Shown: piece after piece, positions 41,856 through 50,213 of the stretch
Layout of the letters: each line of letters starts with the position of its first letter
How positions within the stretch are numbered: position 1 is the first letter of the stretch
NCBI GenBank assembly: GCA_965662345.1
Contig: CBFIHE010000005.1
Span: 62,001-126,000, forward strand
Origin: UBA6049 sp965662345
GTDB lineage: Bacteria; Bacteroidota; Bacteroidia; Flavobacteriales_G; Salibacteraceae
DNA: 64,000 bases
Reading direction: 5' to 3'
Made by a program: the position numbers and the translations under genes
The notes under the pieces: model-generated
What the model was told of the DNA's origin: nothing
What the model saw: only the letters and a program-made list of their open reading frames with translations
Database searches by the model: none

Positions 41856-44738
41856 CTATAATTTCTGTTGTACTTCAACTTCTTCAAATCCTTCAATGAT
41901 GTCTCCTACCTTAATATCATTGTAGTTCTTGATATTCAAACCACACTCATATCCAGCAGCTACTTCTTTCACATCGTCTTTGAATCGTTTCAATGAACCA
42001 AGTTCACCGGTGCAAACCACTACTCCCTCACGAATCAAGCGAACTCTTGTATTTCTGTTCACTTTACCGTCTAGAACGTAGCAACCAGCAATTGTACCAA
42101 CTTTTGAGATCTTGAATGTCTCGCGTATCTCAATGTTACATACAACCTGCTCCTCAGTTTTTGGTTTCAACATGCCTTGCATTGCCGTTTTCACCTCATC
42201 AATTGCATCATAGATCACAGAGTAAAGACGAATATCAATATCTTCTTTCTCAGCCAATTTACGCGCACTTCCTGATGGACGAACTTGGAAACCAACTATG
42301 ATTGCATCTGATGCAGTGGCGAGCAATACATCTGATTCTGAAATCTGACCAACGCTTTTGTGAATGATATTTACTTGAATACTTTCAGTAGACAATTTCA
42401 GTAAAGAGTCTGCTAATGCCTCTACTGAACCATCAACATCACCTTTAACAATCACGTTAAGCTCTTGGAAGTCACCAATAGCTAAGCGTCTACCAATTTC
42501 ATCTAGTGTAATATGGCGTTTCGTTCTAAAGTCTTGTTCTCGCGCCAACTGCTCTCGTTTGGTCGCCAAAACCTTAGCTTCTCGCTCGTCTTCATATTCC
42601 TTAAAGGCGTCACCAGCATTTGGCGCTCCACTAAACCCTAGGATGGAAACTGGATGAGCTGGGCCAGCCTCTTGTACAGAATGGCCTCTTTCATCAAACA
42701 TTGCCTTAATTCTTGCAAAATGACTTCCTGCAACAACCATGTCTCCAACACGTAAAGTACCAGTTTGAACTAAAAGTGTAGTAACATAACCTCTACCTTT
42801 ATCCAAGGAAGCTTCAATTACAGTACCCTCTACTTTTCGTTTAGGGTTCGCTTTGAGCTCTAGCATTTCTGATTCAAGCAACACTTTCTCGAGTAGATCA
42901 TCTACTCCTTGGCCACTTTTTGCTGAAATTTCTTGAGCTTGATATTTTCCACCCCAATCTTCAACTAGGAGATCCATCGCTGCCAATTCTTCACGAATCT
43001 TATCTGCATTGGATCCAGGCTTATCAATTTTATTGAAAGCAAATACAATTGGTACATCAGCTGCTTGCGCGTGATTAATCGCCTCCTTCGTTTGAGGCAT
43101 CACACTATCATCAGCAGCAATAACGATGATTACCAAATCGGTAACTTGAGTACCACGGGCACGCATGGCGGTAAAAGCCTCGTGACCTGGAGTGTCTAAG
43201 AAAGTGATACTCTTTCCGCTTTCTAACTCAACATTATATGCTCCGATGTGCTGGGTAATACCACCAGCTTCACCAGCAATAACGTTTGCTTTACGGACGT
43301 AATCTAGTAATGATGTTTTACCGTGATCTACGTGCCCCATTACCGTAATGATTGGGGAGCGATCTACGAGATCTTCAGGATTATCAACCTCTTCTACTAC
43401 TACCTCCTCTTCGTCTGCAGCTTTTATGAAGTCTACTTCATATCCGAACTCTTCTGCTACAATACTCAAGGTTTCAGCATCTAAACGCTGGTTGATGGAA
43501 ACCATTAGACCTAGTGTCATACAAGCTGAAATAACTTGTGTAACCTGCACATCCATTAGAGAAGCCAACTCATTCGCTGTAACAAACTCTGTTACTTTGA
43601 TGATTTTTTTCTCCGCTTCTTGTCTTGCTAGTTCTTCTTCTCTCTGCTCTGCTTGAGCTTGTCTTTTCTCTCTTCGGAATTTGGAAGATTTTGATTTTCC
43701 TCCACCACTTAAACGGGCAAGGGTTTCTTTGATTTCCTTCTGGATAGCTTCCTCATTTGGAGCTTCTTTTTGGCCTCTTCCTTTCGCGTTTCCACCTTTG
43801 TTGCGCAGCTGCTTGCCACCACCTTTGCGGTTGTCTTGTTGCCCTTCTGGCTTAATGCGTTTACGCTTGCGTTTTTTGCCTCCAGCCGCTTTATCGTCTG
43901 ATGATGAAGCTACAGGTTCTTTCTTACGTGGTGTCTCAACAGGAAGCTCAATTTTTCCGACCACAGTTGGCCCTGAAAGCTTTTTCGCTTCTGCTTTTAT
44001 TGTTTCTGGCTCTTTTGGAGGCTCAGGCTTTTTCTCTTCCTTCTCCTCTTTCTTAGCGACTGGTTTAGGCTCTTCTTTTTTGGCTAACGGCTTTGATTCT
44101 TCAGCCTTAGGTTTTTCAGACTTAGACTTATCTGCTTTCTTAGGAGCGGGTGCTGGTTTCGACTTTTTAGATGGTCTCGTTTTAAGATTTAGACTATCTA
44201 AATCAATTTTACCCAATACCTGTGGACCTTCTCCAGACTCATCATTCTCTACAGGTTCAAGTGCAGGAGCTTTAGACTTCGCAGGCTCTTCTTTAACCTC
44301 CTCTGCTTTCGGTTCTTCGGCTTTTTCCTCTTCAGCTTTTGGCTCCTCTTTTTCTTCCACTTCGTGCTGCTTAAGAGCAGACTCTTGTGTAGGAGAAGGA
44401 CCTTCTGCTGGCGCAACTACTGGTGAGTCGGCAACATTCTTAATGAAGATGTCATCTGAATCATCTTCTGCGTCTGAATCATCGTCAGCGCGCTTTTGAT
44501 CTTCAAGGGTGATGGTTTCTCTTACCACCTTATTCTTAGCCAGTTCTTGCGATTTTTCTTTCGCAGCTTTATCGGGCATAAACTGGGTAAGCAACGCCTC
44601 ATAGGTTGAATCATCTATCTTGGTATTGGGTTTGGCATTTTCTTCCAATCCTTTATCAGATAGAAATTCTACGAGGGTTGATATACCTACATTTAGCTCT
44701 TTGGCTACTTTACTCAATCGCTTTGGTGCTCCTGCCAT
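41856..44738 (-). CDS. infB: Translation initiation factor IF-2
   Basis: This 960-residue GTPase brings initiator tRNA to the ribosome. The N-terminus has a short IF2N domain (LSKVAKELNVGISTLVEFL). A disordered linker at residues 70-360 is very rich in Lys, Glu, Pro and Ala (EEPKAEEEKAEEPKAEEV is typical). A second IF2N domain, the G domain (VMGHVDHGKTSLLD, DTPGHEAFTAMRARG, NKIDKP) and the C-terminal initiator-tRNA binding domains follow. The length matches other Bacteroidota IF-2 proteins. It is the last gene of rimP-nusA-infB. Confidence 0.97.
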   Translation of the reverse strand: MAGAPKRLSKVAKELNVGISTLVEFLSDKGLEENAKPNTKIDDSTYEALLTQFMPDKAAKEKSQELAKNKVVRETITLEDQKRADDDSDAEDDSDDIFIKNVADSPVVAPAEGPSPTQESALKQHEVEEKEEPKAEEEKAEEPKAEEVKEEPAKSKAPALEPVENDESGEGPQVLGKIDLDSLNLKTRPSKKSKPAPAPKKADKSKSEKPKAEESKPLAKKEEPKPVAKKEEKEEKKPEPPKEPETIKAEAKKLSGPTVVGKIELPVETPRKKEPVASSSDDKAAGGKKRKRKRIKPEGQQDNRKGGGKQLRNKGGNAKGRGQKEAPNEEAIQKEIKETLARLSGGGKSKSSKFRREKRQAQAEQREEELARQEAEKKIIKVTEFVTANELASLMDVQVTQVISACMTLGLMVSINQRLDAETLSIVAEEFGYEVDFIKAADEEEVVVEEVDNPEDLVDRSPIITVMGHVDHGKTSLLDYVRKANVIAGEAGGITQHIGAYNVELESGKSITFLDTPGHEAFTAMRARGTQVTDLVIIVIAADDSVMPQTKEAINHAQAADVPIVFAFNKIDKPGSNADKIREELAAMDLLVEDWGGKYQAQEISAKSGQGVDDLLEKVLLESEMLELKANPKRKVEGTVIEASLDKGRGYVTTLLVQTGTLRVGDMVVAGSHFARIKAMFDERGHSVQEAGPAHPVSILGFSGAPNAGDAFKEYEDEREAKVLATKREQLAREQDFRTKRHITLDEIGRRLAIGDFQELNVIVKGDVDGSVEALADSLLKLSTESIQVNIIHKSVGQISESDVLLATASDAIIVGFQVRPSGSARKLAEKEDIDIRLYSVIYDAIDEVKTAMQGMLKPKTEEQVVCNIEIRETFKISKVGTIAGCYVLDGKVNRNTRVRLIREGVVVCTGELGSLKRFKDDVKEVAAGYECGLNIKNYNDIKVGDIIEGFEEVEVQQKL

Positions 44739-44790
44739 ATGGTCTTACTACGGTTTTAAGCAAATTAAAGGATTCTTAGTTAAAGCTTGA

Positions 44791-46026
44791 TTACTCAAAC
44801 TCAGCCTTAAGAATCTGCATTACCTCTTGTATGGTTTCTTCTTCTAAATCTGTACGCTTCACTAAATCAGCAGCGGTTAACTCTAATACACTCTTGGCTG
44901 TATCGCAACCAATTGCTTTGAGTTCATCAATAATCCAGTGATCTATTTCATCTGCAAACTCTTCAAGATCTACATCTTCTGCATCTCCATCAGATTCACG
45001 ATAAACATCTATTTCATATTCAGACAGTCTACTTGCCAGCTTAATGTTGTGACCACCTTTTCCGATAGCTAGTGAAACTTGATCTGGCTTAAGGTAAACA
45101 TCTGCTCTACCCACCTCATCATTAATTTCAATGGAGGTTATTTTTGCTGGGCTCAACGCACGCTGAATAAACAAGCTCGGGTTAGCTGTGTAATTGATTA
45201 CATCAATGTTTTCATTGCGCAACTCTCGTACGATACCATGTATACGTGAACCTTTCATTCCAACACATGCTCCAACTGGATCTATACGATCGTCATAAGA
45301 TTCTACAGCTACTTTAGCACGCTCTCCAGGCTCACGAACAATCTTCTTAATGGTAATTAGACCGTCAAATATTTCTGGAACTTCCAATTCAAACAAACGC
45401 TCCAAGAATACAGGCGCGGTGCGTGAGAGAATAATTACTGGAGTGTTATTTCTCATGTCTACTTTAGCAACAACGGCTCTCACCGTATCTCCCTTTTTGA
45501 AATAGTCAGAAGGGATTTGCTCAGACTTTGGCAGAATCAATTCATTTCCTTCATCATCAAGAATTAGGACTTCTTTTTTCCAAACTTGGTAGATCTCTCC
45601 AGTGATAATATCACCTACTCTATCCTTGTAAAGTTTGTAAAGACTATCTTTTTCTAGTTCATGAATTCTTGAAACCAAGTTTTGACGCAAGGCTAAAATA
45701 GCACGTCTACCGAAGTCTTCTAACTTGAACTCTTCAGATACTTCTTCACCCACTTCAAAATCGGGCTCAATACGTATGGCTTTGGAATATTCTATTTCTT
45801 CATTCTCGTCTTCAACTTCACCATCTTCCACAACTACTCGGTTACGCCAAATCTCAATATCTCCTTTATCAGGGTTGATAATGACGTCAAAGTTTTCATC
45901 TGTACCGTATGTTTTAGCCAATGTGGCTCTGAACACTTCTTCCAAAATGTTCATCATGGTAACCCTATCGATGTTCTTGAACTCCTTAAAATCGGAGAAT
46001 GACTCTATCAGTTCTAGCGTATTCAT
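44791..46026 (-). CDS. nusA: Transcription termination/antitermination factor NusA
   Basis: This 411-residue RNA polymerase-binding factor controls pausing and termination. The N-terminal polymerase-binding domain has an acidic insertion (EVEDENEEIEYSKAIRIEP). It is followed by an S1 domain (GDIITGEIYQVWKKEVLIL) and two KH domains (VGACVGMKGSRIHGIVREL and LAIGKGGHNIKLASRL). A short acidic C-terminal segment resembles the first half of a helix-hairpin-helix repeat. It lies 7 bases after rimP and 52 bases before infB, the conserved order in most bacteria. Confidence 0.97.
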   Translation of the reverse strand: MNTLELIESFSDFKEFKNIDRVTMMNILEEVFRATLAKTYGTDENFDVIINPDKGDIEIWRNRVVVEDGEVEDENEEIEYSKAIRIEPDFEVGEEVSEEFKLEDFGRRAILALRQNLVSRIHELEKDSLYKLYKDRVGDIITGEIYQVWKKEVLILDDEGNELILPKSEQIPSDYFKKGDTVRAVVAKVDMRNNTPVIILSRTAPVFLERLFELEVPEIFDGLITIKKIVREPGERAKVAVESYDDRIDPVGACVGMKGSRIHGIVRELRNENIDVINYTANPSLFIQRALSPAKITSIEINDEVGRADVYLKPDQVSLAIGKGGHNIKLASRLSEYEIDVYRESDGDAEDVDLEEFADEIDHWIIDELKAIGCDTAKSVLELTAADLVKRTDLEEETIQEVMQILKAEFE

Positions 46027-46033
46027 TTTCGCA

Positions 46034-46501
46034 TCATTTGAATGAAATCATCACTTTAGCTTCTTTAATTCTATCGTAAGTGACGGGGATCCTCTCGGTT
46101 ATTGTTTCTTTCTTTTTCCTTCCCTCTATTCGCTGCTTGAAGGTGTGCTCCAACACTATTCCTTCATCAGTAGCTTCTACGAGTTTTCCTTCTAAAGACT
46201 TGTCTTCTAAGGTTTTTACTTTTAGCCCTCTGCCTACATTTTTCTTGTATTGCCGAGTAACCTTAAGCGGGTTGGTGAGACCTGGGGAGGTAACTTGAAG
46301 TTCAAAATCTTCAACCTCTCTATCTAATCTCCCTTCAATACTTCGACTAACTGCAACGCATTTATCTATGGATAATCCTGAATCTGAATCAGCAACCACG
46401 TGAATACGGTTTTGCTCTGAAACATTGAGTTCTACAATGAAAACATCTGTTCCTTCAATACCTTCTTCTATGAATTTCCGTATGTTGCTTTTCGCTATCA
46501 A
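46034..46501 (-). CDS. rimP: Ribosome maturation factor RimP
   Basis: This 155-residue protein is needed for 30S subunit maturation. It has the RimP pattern with GLSIDKCVAVSRSIEGRLD and the LQVTSPGLTNPLKVTRQYKKNVG core, followed by the C-terminal SH3-like domain (LVEATDEGIVLEHTF). The start is TTG (46499-46501), about 13 bases after a terminator-like hairpin that lies in its own leader. A strong TTG-N19-TACATTTG promoter is just upstream of that hairpin. It is the first gene of the rimP-nusA-infB operon. Confidence 0.92.
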   Translation of the reverse strand: MIAKSNIRKFIEEGIEGTDVFIVELNVSEQNRIHVVADSDSGLSIDKCVAVSRSIEGRLDREVEDFELQVTSPGLTNPLKVTRQYKKNVGRGLKVKTLEDKSLEGKLVEATDEGIVLEHTFKQRIEGRKKKETITERIPVTYDRIKEAKVMISFK

Positions 46502-46513
46502 TTAGTCAACAAT

Positions 46514-46536
46514 AAAAAAGAGGGGTACACCCCCTC
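46514..46536 (-). terminator. Terminator hairpin within the rimP leader (possible attenuator)
   Basis: GAGGGG (46520-46525) pairs with CCCCTC (46531-46536) and is followed on the minus strand by TTTTTTATT. It is downstream of both the MORN gene stop and the rimP promoter, so it could end MORN transcription and also attenuate rimP-nusA-infB. Confidence 0.75.
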
Positions 46537-46552
46537 TTCACGAATTGTGGTG

Positions 46553-46582
46553 CAAATGTAATGATTTTGTTGATAGACACAA
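46553..46582 (-). promoter_or_regulatory. Promoter of rimP-nusA-infB
   Basis: On the minus strand TTG (46582-46580), 19 bases and TACATTTG (46560-46553) form a near-ideal Bacteroidota promoter. Transcription would start around 46546, giving a leader of about 45 bases that contains the hairpin at 46520-46536. Confidence 0.65.
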
Positions 46583-46595
46583 TTATTAAAAGCGT

Positions 46596-48173
46596 CTATT
46601 TCACGCGTTTACCCATGTCGTAAACTGCTTCAAACTCTAACTTACCACGTTTACCATAGCTTTTCCATGCTCCGTGCTTATATCCGTTTTTGTAGTGAGA
46701 TTCTGTCATAAGCTTTCCGCCTCTGAACCAAATTTTGCTTGTGCCGTGTAGCTTGCCATCTTTATAAGATTGGGTGCGCTGAAGGGCACCTTCTGGGAAG
46801 TAGTACTCCCACTTTCCGTCTTGCTTACCCTTTTTGTATGAACCCTTTGAATCTAAAGCACCCGTGTTAAGATAATATTCCCATTCTCCGTGCTTCACAC
46901 CTTCTGCGTAGCTGCCTTTTTCACGGAGTTTACCTGTGCTAAATTTAAAGATCCAGTCGCCTTGGCGGAGTCCATTCTTCAAATCGCCCTCGTAATTGAT
47001 TACTCCGTTTGAAAAGTACCCAATCCAATGGCCCGTCATTTTTCCTGCCTCATAATAGCCTTCATCTTTGAGTTGACCCGTTACATACCAAGCCTTCCAC
47101 AAGCCCTCCTCCTTGTCTTTGCTAAAATTACCTTGGGTTAATTTCTCTCCATTCTCCCAATAGCTCGTCCACTCGCCTTCTTTAAGATCATTCTCATAAT
47201 CTCCTTCTTTAAACAGTTGCCCCTCTTTATAGTACATTTTCCAAGTACCAGAACGCATGTCATTCACGAAACTTCCAACTGCATCTGTATTTCCGTTTTC
47301 GAAAAAATACTCCCACTTGCCATGTTGTTTACCCTCTACAAATTCTCCTTTTTGCCTTACGACTCCAGTGGAATCATACCACGTCCACTCCTTATGATTC
47401 TTCCCGTTAAGAAAAACTCCTGCAATTGCCGTATCCCCAGATGGATAGAACTCAATATAGCTTCCAGTTAGGTTACCAGAATCATAATGTTCTATTCTAG
47501 CTATTTTACTGGGTAAACCATAAAATTCCCACTTACCATCTAGCTCACCTGAAACAAAACTACCCGCTGCCTCAACAGAGCCATTATCAAAATAATAGCT
47601 GGTCTTACCGGAGCGCAGACCCCCTGCAATTTCAGAATGTTCTTTGACCTCTCCGTTTTCGTGATATTTAGTGATTTCTCCTGTGCCTTCAATAACCGTT
47701 TGCTTTCCAGTAGAGTCATAATACTGCGTTGTGTAAGCGATACCATCTTTATGTTTTTCTACTTTTCTTAGCTGGCCTTGCGGGTAATAGTATAGCCACT
47801 TACCTACACGAACGTCTAGCTCAAATACACCTGTTAATTCTTTGGTTCCGGCAGGATACCAAGCGTTGAATAATGAGTCTTGATATCCTCTTTTGAAGTA
47901 GCCCTGGAACTCCTTCTGCCCATTTTCATAATAGGTAATGTTGGTTCCGTGCCTTGTTCCGTCCCAGAAGTTGGCTACTTCTTGAACTTGACCAGATTTA
48001 TAAAAGAACTTCCACTCACCATGCTCAACTCCATTTCTAAAAACACCTTGAGAGCGGATTTGCGTACTGTCTTCATCGTAGTAGTCTACATAAGCTTCTG
48101 CTAGCTGAGCTTGAAGAGATGTTGCTACAACCAAGAAAACGACTGAAAAAAGGGTGAAAACGATATGCTTCAT
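46596..48173 (-). CDS. MORN-repeat (YwqK-like) secreted protein
   Basis: This 525-residue protein has a signal peptide (FTLFSVVFLVVATSLQAQ) followed by about 20 tandem MORN_2 repeats with the pattern GxWxYYFxxGxxxxxGxFxxGxxxG, for instance GVEHGEWKFFYKSGQVQEV and GKQDGKWEYYFPEGALQ. The last repeats end GYKHGAWKSYGKRGKLEFE. These repeats form elongated beta-hairpin stacks; in databases they are often labelled toxin-antitoxin YwqK, without real evidence of such a role. It is probably periplasmic or outer-membrane associated. A TAGTTTTG box lies only 5 bases before the ATG. I see no partner gene. Confidence 0.85.
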   Translation of the reverse strand: MKHIVFTLFSVVFLVVATSLQAQLAEAYVDYYDEDSTQIRSQGVFRNGVEHGEWKFFYKSGQVQEVANFWDGTRHGTNITYYENGQKEFQGYFKRGYQDSLFNAWYPAGTKELTGVFELDVRVGKWLYYYPQGQLRKVEKHKDGIAYTTQYYDSTGKQTVIEGTGEITKYHENGEVKEHSEIAGGLRSGKTSYYFDNGSVEAAGSFVSGELDGKWEFYGLPSKIARIEHYDSGNLTGSYIEFYPSGDTAIAGVFLNGKNHKEWTWYDSTGVVRQKGEFVEGKQHGKWEYFFENGNTDAVGSFVNDMRSGTWKMYYKEGQLFKEGDYENDLKEGEWTSYWENGEKLTQGNFSKDKEEGLWKAWYVTGQLKDEGYYEAGKMTGHWIGYFSNGVINYEGDLKNGLRQGDWIFKFSTGKLREKGSYAEGVKHGEWEYYLNTGALDSKGSYKKGKQDGKWEYYFPEGALQRTQSYKDGKLHGTSKIWFRGGKLMTESHYKNGYKHGAWKSYGKRGKLEFEAVYDMGKRVK

Positions 48174-48178
48174 GTATT

Positions 48179-48186
48179 CAAAACTA
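48179..48186 (-). promoter_or_regulatory. Candidate -7 box for the MORN gene
   Basis: TAGTTTTG on the minus strand is followed by AATAC and the ATG at 48171-48173, so transcription would begin at about the start codon. No clear -33 TTG is visible. Confidence 0.4.
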
Positions 48187-48247
48187 CAATCCGAAGCTTT
48201 GACTGCGCTAAGAGAAAGCCGATTTTATCAACAGAGACAGCGGCAAT

Positions 48248-48283
48248 AAAAAAAGGAGACTCACTGTTGTAAATCTCCTTTTT
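48248..48283 (-). terminator. Terminator of tRNA-Gln
   Basis: AAAAAGGAGA (48250-48259) pairs with TCTCCTTTTT (48274-48283) across a 14-base loop. On the minus strand it ends in TTTTTTTATT. It lies 5 bases after the tRNA. Confidence 0.75.
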
Positions 48284-48287
48284 ATTG

Positions 48288-48360
48288 TTGGCCCACTAGG
48301 GCTCGAACCTAGACTCTTCTGAACCAAAATCAGACGTGTTGCCAGTTACACCATGGGCCA
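48288..48360 (-). tRNA. tRNA-Gln (anticodon TTG)
   Basis: On the minus strand the acceptor arm is TGGCCCA paired with TGGGCCA plus discriminator A. The D-arm is followed by the anticodon stem TCTGA/TCAGA with loop TTTTGGT, giving anticodon TTG, and by the T-arm CTAGGTTCGAGCCCTAG. CCA is not encoded. The U at position 1 with a U-A first pair is typical of tRNA-Gln. It has a good TTG-N18-TATTTTTG promoter upstream and a terminator downstream, so it is a single-gene transcription unit. Confidence 0.95.
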
Positions 48361-48380
48361 ATCTCCCGCTAACGGGGCGA

Positions 48381-48409
48381 CAAAAATAGTATTTTTTGCA
48401 AATTCACAA
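48381..48409 (-). promoter_or_regulatory. Promoter of tRNA-Gln
   Basis: On the minus strand TTG (48409-48407), 18 bases and TATTTTTG (48388-48381) lie 21 bases before the mature tRNA 5' end. Confidence 0.6.
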
Positions 48410-48445
48410 CATTAAACCGATTCGGATTGCATTTTGTTCCTTGAC

Positions 48446-48453
48446 TACCTTTG
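48446..48453 (+). promoter_or_regulatory. Candidate -7 box for the polysaccharide deacetylase gene
   Basis: TACCTTTG fits TAnnTTTG, with a TTG at 48427-48429 (16-base spacer, slightly short). Transcription would start near 48459, at the GTG at 48458. This argues against the upstream TTG start at 48434. Confidence 0.45.
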
Positions 48454-48457
48454 TATC

Positions 48458-49108
48458 GTGTATTTAAGCAAGACGCCAGGAATAATAAAACCCATTGCCA
48501 AAAACCTCGTTTGGAGTGGAAACTCAACCAAAAAAGTTGTCTATCTCACATTTGATGATGGCCCTATACCCGATGTAACGCCTTATGTGCTTGATCTGCT
48601 AAAGGCTTATGATGCCAAAGCAACTTTTTTCATGGTTGGTGAGAACGTTATTCGCCACCCTGCACTTTATCATAAAGTTCTATCAGAAGGCCATTCTGTT
48701 GGGAATCACACTTTAAACCACCTAGGTGGCTTTCATGTAGACACGTTTTCTTATGCAAAAAATGCGCTTTTAGCAAATCAATATATAAACTCCCCTTTGT
48801 TCAGACCTCCCTATGGGCGAATGACTCGCAATCAATCTAAATGCTTACGCGATAGGTACACGGTGATTATGTGGGATGTTCTTTCGGGCGATTTTGATCT
48901 AAATATATCCTCAGACAAGGTGCTTTCTAATGTGACTCGCAATGTAACCAATGGGTCTATTGTAGTTATGCACGATAGTCTGAAAGCTGAAAAGCATCTT
49001 AGAAAGGTACTTCCAAGTGTGCTTGAATTTCTTACAAAGCAAGGTTACACTTTGAAAGCTATACCTATGAGGTATTGGCAACCGTGCACAGATCAAGCTC
49101 CTATTTAG
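48458..49108 (+). CDS. Polysaccharide deacetylase (NodB-homology) family protein
   Basis: This 216-residue protein from the GTG at 48458 begins MYLSKTPGIIKPIAKNLVW, which matches the usual N-terminus of short Flavobacteriia members. The NodB motifs are TFDDGPIPD (motif 1, catalytic Asp and metal Asp), GHSVGNHTLNHL (motif 2, metal His), RPPYGRMT (motif 3), MWDVLSGDFD (motif 4) and VVMHDSLKAEKHL (motif 5, catalytic His). All metal ligands are present, so it is likely active as a carbohydrate or peptidoglycan deacetylase. No signal peptide is seen. Its end overlaps the convergent thioredoxin gene by 8 bases. Confidence 0.9.
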   Translation: MYLSKTPGIIKPIAKNLVWSGNSTKKVVYLTFDDGPIPDVTPYVLDLLKAYDAKATFFMVGENVIRHPALYHKVLSEGHSVGNHTLNHLGGFHVDTFSYAKNALLANQYINSPLFRPPYGRMTRNQSKCLRDRYTVIMWDVLSGDFDLNISSDKVLSNVTRNVTNGSIVVMHDSLKAEKHLRKVLPSVLEFLTKQGYTLKAIPMRYWQPCTDQAPI

Positions 49109-49391
49109 AAATAGAAGATAGTATTTCTCCTGCTTGAGCTACACCCGCTTTTCGCCAGATGGACTTTCCATTTTGAAAAATCATTAGGGTAGGGATGTTC
49201 CGAATTCCGTATTTCGCAGCTAGTTTAGGGTTTTTATCTACATCTATTTTCAGAATCCTCACTTGGTCTCCTTTGGTATTCTTCACCTCCTTGAGAATTG
49301 AAGGCATCATACGACAAGGAGCGCACCAGTCTGCATAAAAGTCAATTACCACGGGAATATCTCCAGAAACTAAGTCACTAAAACTAGCCAT
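49101..49391 (-). CDS. Cytoplasmic thioredoxin
   Basis: This 96-residue single-domain thioredoxin has the active site DFYADWCAPCRMMP and the cis-Pro loop RNIPTLMIF. The N-terminal helix is short and no signal peptide is present, so it is cytoplasmic. It is the last gene of the arsR-rhodanese-DUF6132-DUF3365-trx operon and starts 2 bases after the DUF3365 gene. In that context it may reduce persulfides made by the rhodanese or regenerate the ArsR sensor cysteines, which is inference. Confidence 0.92.
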   Translation of the reverse strand: MASFSDLVSGDIPVVIDFYADWCAPCRMMPSILKEVKNTKGDQVRILKIDVDKNPKLAAKYGIRNIPTLMIFQNGKSIWRKAGVAQAGEILSSISK

Positions 49392-49393
49392 AA

Positions 49394-50002
49394 CTAAAAG
49401 GTGATTTTCCAGAGTCCGCGCAAGTCACCAGGAAGAAAGCCTATTGCCTTGTCATTTGGATAGCTCTCGTCTATCAACTCTTTTGTTGAGCCTGATATCT
49501 CATTATGGCTTCCATGGCAAGTAACACACATACCTTTAAGTACAATAGGTGCATAAAATACGGTAGCACCTTTTTCTTCTTTAAGAACAGGGCTCAACTC
49601 TCCACCGTTTTGCAGTATGGAATTCATCTCATCAAAAACTGCCAATGAAGCTTGATTTAGACCATTGTTTGGGTTGCGATTACGCTTAGCTACTCGTTGA
49701 ATAGTAACTCCAAATGCACTGGATAGCGAATCTGTTGTAGGGATAGCTGATTCGGAGCAAAATGAAACTGCATTTGGCGGACCGCCTGCTTTCATAGCTG
49801 ATTTAAGCTTGGCCCCAAGGGCTTTTGCTGATTTGCCCGCAATCTGCTTCCCAAGATTTACTAATGAATCTTGGTTCAGCTGAGTAACTGCAGCTGTACG
49901 AACAGATTCTCCTTCTGAGGATTTCTCTGTACTGGTAGGTGTACAGCTATAAAAAAAAGTACTCCACAAAAGAAACGCTGCAGGTAGACTAAGTAGTTTC
50001 AT
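49394..50002 (-). CDS. DUF3365 (Tll0287-like) haem lipoprotein
   Basis: This 202-residue lipoprotein (FLLWSTFFYSC lipobox) has the DUF3365/Tll0287-like domain. Visible are FCSESAIPTTDSLS, VAKRNRNPNNGLN and the c-type haem site KGMCVTCHGSHNEI, followed by YPNDKAIGFLPGDLRG. Such domains are PAS-like and bind one haem c at the periplasmic face, and may sense redox state or gas. The start is the ATG at 50000-50002, overlapping the DUF6132 gene by 14 bases. It depends on the periplasmic cytochrome c maturation system. Confidence 0.88.
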   Translation of the reverse strand: MKLLSLPAAFLLWSTFFYSCTPTSTEKSSEGESVRTAAVTQLNQDSLVNLGKQIAGKSAKALGAKLKSAMKAGGPPNAVSFCSESAIPTTDSLSSAFGVTIQRVAKRNRNPNNGLNQASLAVFDEMNSILQNGGELSPVLKEEKGATVFYAPIVLKGMCVTCHGSHNEISGSTKELIDESYPNDKAIGFLPGDLRGLWKITF

Positions 50003-50213
50003 TGTTCTCTTTTTTCTTTTTGAAAAAGTAATCTGCGGCCATTCCCGCAACTAAATACCCCATCAGGCCACCATAAGCTGTACTATTATACCATACCCCA
50101 GTAATAGTGCAACCATTTACACAACCATAAAAGTGCCAGTATGAATACCCAGCAGCCAGTCCTAATAGGATGAACGAGGTATATAAGCCAATCTTAGATT
50201 TAACTAACTCCAT
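49989..50213 (-). CDS. DUF6132 family small membrane protein
   Basis: This 74-residue protein has two membrane helices (LYTSFILLGLAAGYSYWHFY and TAYGGLMGYLVAGMAADYFF) separated by GCVNGCTITG, a conserved cysteine pair at the membrane surface that is characteristic of the family. Its function is unknown. The ATG at 50211-50213 overlaps the rhodanese stop as TAATG, so translation is coupled. The cysteine pair next to a rhodanese suggests a role in thiol or sulfur chemistry at the inner membrane, which is inference. Confidence 0.85.
   Translation of the reverse strand: MELVKSKIGLYTSFILLGLAAGYSYWHFYGCVNGCTITGVWYNSTAYGGLMGYLVAGMAADYFFKKKKENNETT

Noticed and set aside
43681..44499. A 272-codon plus-strand frame opposite infB, rich in Ser, Phe and Leu
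   Set aside because: It is the mirror image of the low-complexity Lys/Glu/Pro linker of IF-2 and has no signal or motif of its own.
46596..48173. Toxin-antitoxin label for the MORN-repeat protein
   Set aside because: The YwqK label comes from database naming; there is no partner toxin gene nearby and the protein has a signal peptide.
48434..48457. TTG start for the polysaccharide deacetylase
   Set aside because: It would place the first codons across the promoter -7 box; the GTG at 48458 gives the normal N-terminus.
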